Shown: piece by piece, positions 25,145-37,100 of the stretch | Position numbering within the stretch: position 1 is the stretch's first letter | Layout: each line of letters opens with the position of its first letter | Source of the DNA: Bradyrhizobium sp. SZCCHNS1050 | GTDB lineage: Bacteria > Pseudomonadota > Alphaproteobacteria > Rhizobiales > Xanthobacteraceae | Assembly (NCBI RefSeq): GCF_032484785.1 | Contig: NZ_JAUETR010000001.1 | Coordinates: 4,281,501 to 4,345,500, forward strand | Length of the DNA: 64,000 nt | Direction: 5' to 3' | Translations under genes and position numbers: made by a program | Notes under the pieces: generated by a model | Databases searched by the model: none | Seen by the model: only the letters and a program-made list of their open reading frames with translations | Told to the model about the DNA's origin: nothing

Positions 25145-28100
25145 ATGTCGCAGGGCAGGTCGATGCACGCGAGGCGGGCAGCAGTGGCGATCACGTGCCA
25201 GCGACGTGCTGTGCATGCGGGCGACAGCGGCCGGCGCTCGCCGGACATCGGGGTACAGGCGCCGGCTGCAGGTCCCGCCGTCGCGTACCGGCACGCTGCG
25301 TGCGGGGCGCATACGTCCCGCTTCAAGCGATTGGTATGGCTCGGTTGCGTGAGTGCAATCGCGCTCTTCTTGAATGGCGCTGCCGTCCAGGCGCGACCAC
25401 TCGGTGCGTCGGGGGCGGCGTCGGCTGCCGCCGCGGCGAGCGCTGCAGCCTCGGCCGCCTCTCAACAGGCAGCAACGATCGCAAAGCAGTCGCAGGATGC
25501 GATGACCAAGGCTGCAGCCATGCTGAAGGCGATGCAAGCGGCGCAGGCTGCTGCCCGCAATGTCGCGACGACCGGCACGTCGAACAGCCTCGGCGTCGGC
25601 CTTCCGGCTGTGACCGACGGTTTGTCGCCCGGCGGCCTCGTGGTCGATCCACGCGTCGTGAACGCTTCCCAGGCCGGCACGGCCACCAACCTCTGGAGCG
25701 GAGCCGACCAGCCGGTTCAGTCCGCGAGCAATGGCCAGACCACGGTCACGATCAAGCAGACCGCCTCTCAGGCGATCATGACCTGGTACCAGTTCAATGT
25801 CGGCAAGAACACCACACTCGTTTTCGATCAGAAGGGCAATCCCGGCTGGGTTGCTCTCAACCGCGTGGATGCGACCGGCAAGCCGAGCCAGATCCTCGGC
25901 AACATCAAGGCCGATGGCACGGTTCTGCTGATCAATCCGAACGGCATCATCTTCGGCGGCGCCAGTCAGGTGAATGTCGGGTCACTGATTGCGACCACCC
26001 ACGATATCGCTGGAACCTCGACCGCTGCTGCCTCGGCCTTCTCGGGTACCAGCCCGAACTACAGCCTGCAGAGCGTCACCGCGAACGGTACGTCGTACTC
26101 GTTTGCCGCACCGGCCAACGAGAGCGGCGCTAACGACTTCTTCCTGCAGAGCGGGCTTTTCGTCACGGCCGCAACGAACTCCAACGGACTCTCGGTGGCC
26201 AGCGGCAAATCTGCCGTCTTCGTGATGGGCGACCAGACGCTGGGATCGCTCGGCGGCGGCGGCATCGTGGTGCAGCCGGGTGCGAACATCACCGCCAACC
26301 CCGGTGGCTCGACGACCAGCAACGGCTATGTAGCGCTGATCGGACCTACGGTCACCAATTCCGGCACGCTGACCGCCATTAATGGCCAGATCGTCCTCGC
26401 AGCTGGAAGCGGGATCGTGCTCACCGAGCCGTTCTCGTCGGCGACCGGGGTCAAGCAGGCGCTGACGGCGACCTCGTTCACGCCGGGCACGACCACAGTG
26501 TTTGTCAACGTGGCGAATCAGGACCAGATCGCGCTCTCGGCGGCGATCGCGACCAAATCTCTCACCACGGTTTTGCCGAATGGCGGCCTCGTTACCAATG
26601 ATGGCCTGATCGTCTCCAACGACGGTGCGGTCAGCGTGGTCGCCGATAGCATCCGCCAACTCGGAGTGATCGAAGCTACGACGAGCGTCACCCGACCTGG
26701 GTCGATCGGTCTGAGCACATCCTACACGGCTCCGACGGCCAACGGAGCGATCGGGAGCATCGTGCTCGGACCGAGCAGCCTGACGACGATCCTGCCGGAC
26801 GAGACCAGCAGCACCATCCCCACCAATACGGCCACGTCGACCTATTTCGCGGCCAACATCCAGCCGCAGATCTCGATCAAGGCGAGCGGTGACGTCGACC
26901 TGCAAGGCACTGCAGATGGTGCTGGAGGGGCGTTCCTCAGGGCGCCCGGAGCGGCGGTCGAACTGGCGGCCGGAGTTCTGTCAAGTGGGACGAGCGGCAC
27001 CGTTCTGATGGAAACGGGCAGCAGCATCGACCTGTCAGGTCTCGTCGGCGTGACCTTGCCGACTTCCAACTACATATTGAGCTTTAAGGTGACTGCTGCC
27101 GAGGTCGCGGATACGCCGCTGGCGCGGGGGCTGATCGGCAGCACCGTCACGATCGATGCACGGCTCAGCGGAACGCGGGCCGACGGATTTTCGTGGGTCG
27201 GTTCGCCGCTTCTCAATGCCCAGGGCTTTACCGGCCTGATTCCGAAGACGATCGAAGAGTTGCTGACCGTGGGCGGCAAGCTCACGATCACTGCGGGACA
27301 GAACGCGATCACGCTGCCTGGTTCCTCGATCAACCTCTCCGGCGGCTATGTCCAATATGCCCCGGGCTTCGTGGCCACGACACGGGTGGTCGGCTCCAAC
27401 GGCCGCGTCTACAACATTGGCAGCGCGCCGTCCGATCTCAGCTACACCGTTCTCAGCGGCTTCACGGTCGATCATGCACGCTGGGGCGTGACCGAGACCT
27501 ACGCCAGCATGTTGGCGGCCGGCTATTATGATCCGGGCTACGTCTCCGGCCGAAGCGCCGGCTCCGCCGGCTTCACCGCGGCCGCGCCAATTCTGGAAGG
27601 ATCGTTCGTATCGGGGATCGTTGTCGGTGAGCGCCAGCGCGCCGGCCTCGAAAGCATGCCGAATGGCGCAGGACTCGGCGTGACCCTGTCGGGCACCAAC
27701 AGCACGACCTACACAGTGTTGCTCGAACCGCGGGCCGACGCCGGCCTGGATCCGTTCGGCATGTCGACGTTCAAGCTCGGAACATCCTGGTCTCCGACGC
27801 TGGTCGCGCTTGCCGACGGCACGCTGGCATTCCCGGTGTTCAGCGACCTCCTCACATCGTCAGCCTTCCGCAGTGTCAGCATCAACACCGGCAGCAATGC
27901 CATGCTGCAGATGACCGCAGATGCCGCGCTCACCGTGCTGCCCGGTGGCAGCGTGACGCTCGGCAACGTCGAGCGGGTCGACGGGACCATCACGGCGCGC
28001 AGCGGCAGCATCGTCCTGACGGGATCGACCATCGACACCGGGCTCGCCCGATCCGTGGCGGTGCAGGATCTCCTCGTCACGGGTCGGCTCGATGTCAGCG

Positions 28101-31100
28101 GACTGTGGATCAACGACAGCGGCGCCGCTAACGGCTCGCTGCTCGGATCCGCCTATGTCGACGGCGGCTTGGTGACGATCAGCACGACGGCGGACATCGT
28201 CCCCACGATCGGAGCTTTGATCGGATCGGGAACGACCACCTCCGGAACCGACCTTAGCAAGACGGTCGACAACATCGTCAGTGCGACCGACGACCTCACG
28301 CGCAGCATCACGTTGGCGAAAGGAAGCGTCATCGACGTCTCGAGCGGGGGCTATCTCGATCGCGGCGGTGTCCTTAAGAGAGGTGCCGACGGGGTGCCGC
28401 TCGGACGAGGTGGAAGTCTCAGCCTCAATACCTACGTCTCGTCTCGTTCGTTCCTGCTGCCGACCTATGACGTTGCGAAGACTGCGATCCTGGACAGCTC
28501 AGGAAAAGTCCTGGTGAATGCGGGCGGCACCTTCTATCACGCGTCGGCTACGCTGGATCTCGGCACCGTCATCTTTACGCCGATCCAGAGTGGCTATCGT
28601 GCCAACACCTATATGCAAGGGAGCATCTACGCCCAGAGTTTTGCCGGGGGAGGCACTTTCACACTCAAGGCGCCCTACCTCCAGGTCGGTGGGACCGACA
28701 CGGTCTCCTATGCACCGGGTGAGACCCAGAGTGGCGGCGTCGGCCAGATCAACCTGCCGACCTCCTTCTTCAGCAAAAGCGGGTTCGGCAGCTACGCGCT
28801 GATCGGGCTGGCGGAAGCCAATGTAGCCGCAAACACCGCGCTGACGCTGCAACAGTCGAATCTCCTGACCCCGGCTCCCGGATCGCTGGCAGGGACCGCG
28901 ACGAACGCTGCAAAGGCGAGCGATCTTGCCCAGGCCGGGACCGTGATCGATGGCCTGCGCAAGCCGCTCAATCTGTCGCTCACGCAGTCCGGCATCGATC
29001 TGTCCCAGTCCGGCTTTGCGAACGTGACCGGCGGTATCAATGTCGGCGCGGGGACGACGATTACCGCCGATGCCGGAGCAACAGTGAGCTTGGTCGCCGA
29101 TCAGGCCGTGAGCTTTAAAGGCAGCATTGCCGCCGGGGCGGGCGCCACGGTCACGATGGTCTCGAACAATGCCGCCTTGACCGTCGCCGGCAGCGTCAAG
29201 GCGCAAGGCGGGGCTATCAACCTCGCGAGCGCTGGCAACCTCACGATCGCCGCCGGCAGCATGCTCGACGTGAGCGGCGTGTTCGTGCCCGATCCGACAG
29301 TGAGCCGTTATACGACCGGAACGGTCTATGATGGCGGCACGGTCACCCTGCTCAGCAACGCCACGGTCGAGGTGCAGCCGGGTGCCACGATCAACATTGC
29401 CGGCGCGGCGGGGGTGATCGAAGTCCCCGTCGGGCGCGAGCTCCAGACCCAGGCGGTGTGGAGCAATGGCGGCACGCTGCAGATTGGAGGCGTCACGGTC
29501 TATCTCGGTGGCACCTTGTCCGCGGCCGGAGGCGCGCCGCTGGCCACGGGTGGATCCCTGTCACTCGGTGATTTCGCGTTGCCGGGGACGCTTGCGTCCT
29601 ATGGGTCGATCATCTCCAACATCTACAACGCCGATACGCAATCTGTCATTGGCATCAGGTCCGGCATCCTGATCGCCCAGAGCGGTCTGGCGACGCCGTC
29701 CACGACTGTCACGCTCACCGCCGACACGATCAACAATAGCGGACTCAGCTCCGTGTCGCTCGCGGCCGGAGGATATTTGGGCGTGCAAAATAAAGCCACG
29801 ATCGGGTTTGCCGGGTCGACGGAGATCAGCGTGCCAGGATCGCTGGTGCTTCACAGCGGAAGCAACCTGATCAGCATCCTGGCGGCCGGCGCCAAATTGG
29901 CCAATCTCAATGATACTCCGACGAGCGTCGGTGGCGCGACCGTCACGCTCGACGCCGGTTACGTCCGGCTGGCAGGGAGCAGCTATGAGCAATTCCCCTC
30001 TCCCCCCGCAGCGAAGAACTTGGCGGACGGCACGCTCTATGTCGGCTCGGACGGCGTATCCCATGGCCGCTTTGTCACGCAATGGATCGATCTCCAGGGT
30101 GACCTGTCACTGGTGAATGTCGGCAATGCCACGCTGACCACGGCCGGCGCAGTGCGGCTGCTGCCCGGCCGCTATGGCAGCGAAGCTGTTGCGCCCACCG
30201 GCACCACGCTCGGCGGCTACTTCGTCACGCCCGGTCGGCTCACCATCACGGCGTCCGAGATCTTTCCAGCCACGAGCACCGCCTTCCTGCTGATGTCGAC
30301 GATGAGCGTCAGCGATTCCTCGCCGACGCTGACCATCAGGCAATATGCTGGTAGCTCGCCGACCGCGCCGCTGTCGGCCGGCGGCACGCTCGTGCTCGAC
30401 GCGCAGAACATCGAGCAGGACGGCACGCTGTGGGCGCCGCTCGGCAACATCGTCATCGGGCTGCGCTCGGCCGCCGACATGCCGCTGGCGGTGACCCAGT
30501 CGATCGTGTTGACATCGGCAACGGCCTATTCGGGCGCACTGGCGCAGACCCAGTCGGTGACTCTCGGCGCCGGCAGTCTGACCGCGGTCTCGACCGGCGG
30601 TCTCGACATCCCCTATGGAACGACGGTCGATGGCGCGACCTGGTACTACGGCATCAATCTGAACAATAGCTCTAGTCCCGTTCCCCAACAAACCGCAGCG
30701 CCGGCAAAATCGATCAGCGTCTTCGGCTCCTCGGTCAAGCTGGGCGGCAGCATCGATGCCAGCGGCGGTGGCGACGTGTACGCGGTCGAATATGTCCCGG
30801 GCACTGGCGGGACCCGCAACGTCCTGCTCAACTATCAGACGGTTTCAACCGTCACCTCGAGCGGCACGACCACCAGCTTCACGTCGACATATGCCGATGG
30901 ACGTCAGGTCTACGCGCTAGTGCCGGCCTACGAGGCCCAGGTGGCCGCCTACGACCCGGCCTTCGCCACCTATCCTTTTTATTCCGGGAAGAGCGTGACG
31001 TCCGCCGGTCTCGTTGCAAGCGGGAGCAAGCTGTCCAGCTTCCCCGCTTCGGCCTTGAACAATGCCGCCGGGATCGCGCCGGGGACCTCCGTCACCTTGA

Positions 31101-34100
31101 GCGGTGGCAACGGAATCGCGGCCGGCACCTATGTGCTGCTCCCCGGCATGTACGCGACCTTGCCCGGCGCCTACCGGGTTGTGCAATACGCAGCCGGTGC
31201 TGCAGCATCGACCGGCAGCTTCACCGGGGCCGACGGCTCGGTCTATGTGACCGGCTCTTTCGGCAATGCGATCACGGGTGCCCGCTCGTCGCAAACGGTG
31301 CTGTTCCAGCTGCAATCGCAGGCGGTCTGGGGACAGTCCTCCAAGATCAACATCACCAGCGGCACCAGCTATTTCTCGAGCTACGCGGCAAACAACGGCC
31401 TCGCGCCGACTGCTCTGCCGGTCGATGGCGGACTGCTCGTGATCGGTGCCACCAGCCGGCTGAGCCTCGGCGGCACCAACAATTTTGCCGCCGGCAGCAG
31501 CGATCTGGCGCCGGCGGTCCAGGGGGCGACCGGGCAGATCGACATCGCGGCCGCGAACATCGCGATCGTCGCCAGCGATCGGCTGGGCCAGTTCGGCACC
31601 GTCGCCGCCGATGGCAGCTTCACGGCAAGCGCGGCGTTCAGCAATTATCTGTTCCTGGATGCCGACCAGATCAGCAATCTCGGCGCCGGCAGCGTGCTGA
31701 TCGGCGGCACCGCGTCCGTCACCTCGCCGGGCTCGATCACGGCGATTGCCACGAATCTCGAGGTCGCGTCCGATGCACAGCATCAGCTCGTTGGTCCCGA
31801 GCTGATCCTGGTCACCCAGGCCGGCGGCGCCAGAGGACTCACCGTCGATGCCGGCAGCGTGGTTACCACCAAGGGAACCGTATCCGGGACCAGCCGGAAC
31901 ATCACGCTGAGTGGGGACGGCGCATTGCTGCGGGTGTCGAACGGCCGCATGGTTTCCGTTACCCGCAGCGGCGCCACCGGCACCGGGAGCTTCGCCATCG
32001 GCACGGCTGTTGGAACGGCGCAGCTCGTGGCCGGCGCCGGCGTCGTGATCACGGCCGGCAATTCGCTCATGGTCGATACCAGCGGCTCGGGTGCGTTCGC
32101 GCCCGATTTGGCGAACAGCAATGGTGCGTCCACGACCGGCGTCACGCTCAAGGCGCCCAACCTGTCGATCGCCGCGAACACGTTCAATTTCGGTCCCGAG
32201 GGCCTGGCGGCCAGCGGCCTCAATCTGACGCCCGGTCAGTTCAACAGCCTGTTTGCCGGGGCCACGTCGGTGACCCTGCGCAGCAATACCGGATTCGACT
32301 TCTACGACCAGGCCGGCCTGACGCTCGGTGACGCCGCCAATCCGATCGGCACGCTGACCTTCGACGGCTCCGGCTTTTACAGCATCGGCAGCAACACGAG
32401 CGGGGCTGGCGCCACGGATTGCTCTGCCTACTGTGCCACCATCGCGGCGACCAACATTACTCTCATCAACAGCCGCGGCGCGTCCGGCGTCAGCGCCGAC
32501 CCGACCGTCGTCGCCGGCGCAGGCGGCACGCTCAACCTCAATGCTGCCAAGGTGATCACCGCAGATGCCGGCGCCAAGAGCTTCGGCGGGTTCAGTAAGG
32601 TCAACTGGAACGCTTCCGACGGCATCGTCTTCACCGGAGCAGGCAGCATCGATGCGGCTGTCGCCACCGCGACGGCAAAGTTCAACCTCAGCTCGGTCAA
32701 GATCAACAACGCTGGCACGGGATATACCAGCGTGCCGACGGTGACGATCTCCGGCGCCGGCGGAACGACGGCGACCGGCACCGCGCTGCTCGGCATCGTA
32801 TCGTTCAACGTGTCTACCTCCGGCAGCGGATCGAGCTATCGCAACGGTGATCTGATCACGATCAAGGACTCGGTCACGGGAGCCGTTGCCACCGGAACGG
32901 CCGTCATCAGCTCCACGGGCGCCATCACCGGCGTCAACATCATCTCCGGCGGTTCCGGCTTCAGCGGCGTCCTCGCCAACTTGACGCTGACGGTCTCTGC
33001 CGGCTCGGGCTCCGGCGCGGCCATCGGCACGACAGCCTCACCCACCGTGGGGCTTCAACCGCAGTTCGGTGTGGTCGGCGTGAACGTGACAGGAGGCACA
33101 GGCTACACCGGAATTCCGACGGTCACGATTTCCGGCGGCGGCGGCTCCGGTGCCTCCGTGCAGGCGGTCGCCACGGTTAGTTCCCTGACGGTCGCCAATG
33201 GCGGCACCGGTTACACGAGCGCGCCGCTCGTCACCATCACCGGAGGCGGCGGCGCCGGTGCGGCGGCGACGGCCACGCTCGGCGGCACGGGCATCTCCGG
33301 GCTGACCCTGACCAATGGCGGAACCGGCTACACCAGCGTGCCGACCATCTCGATCTGGGGCGGCTCCGATCTCACGCTGTCGGCGCCTGACGTCGTGGTG
33401 AAAGCCGGCGCCAATCAGACGGTCACCGCACGCGGCAATCTCGTGGTGCAGGGAAATGGCGCCAGCGTGTTTGCCGCCGACAACAGCATCAGCGGCAAGC
33501 TGGCGCTGACCGGGGCGTCGGTCACGGCCCGGAACGGCGTGCATATCGATGCCGCCGGCGGCAAGGTCAGCCTGACTGCGGCGGCGGGGGACGTCGCGCT
33601 CACGTCCGGCGCCGCGATCAACGCCCAGGGCTTGCGGCTGCCGGTGAACGATCAGTTCATGGATGCGCCGGGCGGCAGCGTGCAGCTGATCTCCAGCCTC
33701 GGCAATGTCAGCATCGTCGGCGCGACCGTCGACGTGTCCAATCCCTATGCCGGCTATGCCGGGTCGCTCGCAATCCAGACCGGCAACAACGGCACGACCG
33801 GCACCGCCACGCTGGCGGGCACGCTCAATGGCGCAGCGCGGTTCAACGATCTCGGCGGCACTTTCAGCCTGCTAGCGGGCAACCTGAACGGCACGCTGCC
33901 GCTCGACGGCGCGACGCCGAACTTCTCGAGCAGTTTCACGGTGAGCTTGCAGAGCGGCAACATCGAGCTTCCGGCAGGCGCGACACTGACGTCGCGCAAC
34001 GTCCAGCTCACTGCCAATGGCGGCAGCGTCAATGTCGGCGGCACCATCGATGCGCGCGGTCTCAGCGGCGGCCAGATCTCGCTGTTCGGAACGGGAACGT

Positions 34101-37100
34101 TGCCGTCGTCATCCGGCTGCACGAGCTCCTGTGGCGTGTGGATCCAATCGTCCGCGCGGCTGCTTGCTAGCGCCGTCACCCAGGATGATGCCGCCTTCAG
34201 CCGCTATTCCACGCTCGACAACGGCGCCACCAATCCCAACGGCGGCACCATCACCCTCGCCACGACGGGAACGCCGACGCCGAACGCCTATGATCCCACC
34301 TACGGCTTCGAGCAGGTGGCGAGCGCCAATTCCGGCTGGATCAAGGTCGATGCCGGCGCGGTTCTCGACGTGAGCGGCGGGCCCACGGCGCCAGCCGGCC
34401 AGGTCATCGTGCGCGCGCCACTGCTCAGCGACTCCACGGTGAACGTGCGCTTCAAGGGCAACGTCGTCACCAACGGATCGACGTCCGGCGGCGGCCTGGC
34501 GCTGAACGCCTATGCGACCTGGAGCACCACGGACGGCACGACGGCGGGCCGCCATTTCGACGGCATCATCGATCCTGCCGGCTGGTTCGACGGCACGGGC
34601 ACGCGGGTCGCCGGCACCGTGATCGCCGGAGATACCATCAGCTACAGCTCGACCTCGACCTTCACCGCGGTGCCGACGATTCTGGTGGGTGGCGCCAGCG
34701 GGGTGGCCACCGCGATCATGACCACCCAGGCGGGGAATCTTACGCCGACAACAGCCAACAAGGGATCGGGCTTCGGCACAGCGAGTCGAACTTGCAGGGG
34801 CGGCGGTGCGACATTCACCTGTTATTCCGATGCTGCCATGACGCTCAATCCGGTCGTCGTGACATTGACGGGCGGCGGCAGCGGCAGCGGACTGGTCGTG
34901 AAGTCGCTGACCTTCATTTCGGGTGCCGTCAGCACGGTCACTGTGGATAACACCGCCGCCATCGGCTATACCAGCCCGGTCACGTTGACCGTGACCGGGG
35001 GCACGACGGCGGCAACCGTGACAGCCAACCTGCTCATCGCAGGCCTCGTTCCCACCAATCCGAACACGACCTACGCCACTGCTCCGGCCGTGACGGCCAA
35101 CGGTGTGGCTCTCACCGCCAAATATACGGTCCAGCAATCCTATTCGCTGTCGCAGACGACCAACGTCGCGCAGGGCATCGGCATCTTCGTGCCGACCACG
35201 GCGAACGCCGATCACGTCAATTTCTATCAGACCACGCTGACCGGCTTCGTTCAGAAGGCGCTCGCGGGCTCCGTCAGCGCGGGCGACGGCGACGCGTTCG
35301 ATTTCGCCAGCGGGCTCGGTGCCATCCTGCACGTGCGTCCCGAGCTCGTGCTGTCGAACCCGTCATCGTCGATCAATGCCGGCAACGTCACGGTCGCCAG
35401 CAACTGGAACCTCGGCGGCGTGAAGGGCCTGACAAACGCAACAGCATTCACGGCCGTGAACGGCACGTCGGTCGCCGCGAATACCGTCATCACCGACGTC
35501 GCCGGCAAGCTTCTCGCCAACTACACGAACTACACCGGGCAGCTCGTCGCCACGGCCAATACGCCGCTGGCTTATCGAACTGCTGCCGGGGAGCCCGGCG
35601 TCCTGACCGTGCGTGCGGTCAACGACGTCGCCGTCAAGGCGACCATCAGCGATGGCTTCTACGAGACACGGGACTACTTCGGTGGATCCGTTGCCGTGGC
35701 CGACCTGATCGCCAACAATCCGGCGCTGTCGGGCAAAGTGGCCGATTACAATACGACGGCCGCAGCGGATCTGATGTCGCGAGTCCAAGGCGTCAACAAT
35801 GGCTCGTTCTCGATCAACCTGGTCGCGAGCGCGGCTTTCACCTCCAATCGCGACACGACGGTGAACCCATACGCGGTCACACCTGTGTGGGCGCTCACCG
35901 GCGCCTTGACCGGCAATGTCAATATCGACGGCCACGGGAACTATTTCTTGTCGGCGACGAAGCTGCTCATGATCCCGACATTGGTACGCACAGGAACCGG
36001 CAACATCTCGATTGCCGCGGCCGGCAATTTCCAGCTGCTCGATCAATTGGCTCCGGGTGCAGTCTATACCGCGGGCGCGGCGACAGCGACGCCCAGCGAT
36101 TTCACGCCGTTGACGCTCCCGTCCAACTACAATTGCTACGGCTGTTCCAATGGAAGCGTGAACGTGCCGACCTGGGCCGCAGGCGGTGGTTCGGTGTCCA
36201 TCAGCGCCGGGCAGTCGATCATCGGGGTGGAGACGCCGATCGACAATGCTGCGGGATCACAGACCGGAACGGCCTATCAGTATATGATGCAGCTGTGGAG
36301 CAATTGGTACTTCCATGGCGGCTGGGGCAATGGGACGTCGACACCATTCGCCAATTGCACCGGCGTGGCAAGCTGCCAAACCACAGCTTGGATCAACTAC
36401 GCGTCGTTCTTCCAGGGCATCGGTTCGCTCGGGGGCGGCAACGCGACCCTGGTGGCGGGGAACGACATCAAGCAGATCGGGGTCTCGCTTCCCGAAACCC
36501 TGGTCGTCGCCGGTGGCCTCACCGCCAGCGATCCGGCGCACATGGTCACCTATGGCGGCGGCAACCTGTCGGTGCAGGCCGGCGGCAACCTTCTCAGCGG
36601 CGACTTCCTGGTCGGGCTCGGCAGCGGTCGGATCAAGGTCGGCGGCTCGATCAGTGCGGACCCCAACTCCGCGCTTTCGGCGACGATCCGGACCGGAAAT
36701 TCGAACGCGACCGCCAAGGCGAGAACGACTTCGCCGACCGGTAAACCGCTTGATCTGATCCTCGGCGCGCAGAACGGATTCATCAGCGCGATGGCCGGCG
36801 GCAGCATCAACCTCCTGTCCGTCTATGATCCGGCGCAACTGCCCGTCGTTTCCAACGTCGCCCTGCCAGCAGCGTCCAATCTGGCGACGTCCTCCTGGAT
36901 GGGCACGCCTTTCACCAGTTACGGGGCCCAGAGTGGCGTCTCGCTAACCAGCGTCTCCAGCGACATCACTCTCGCAACCGCGACTGCGGGCACATTGGTG
37001 CCCAAGGGCACCAACGTCTATGGAACCAGCGTTCCTGGGATTTACCCCGCCACCTTGGACGTCACGGCCCTCAGCGGATCCATCCTCGTCGGTGCCGTGG

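Noticed and set aside
32711..33360. CRISPR-like array
   Set aside because: The repeats are coding, in frame, diverged and irregularly spaced inside the haemagglutinin; no cas gene is near.
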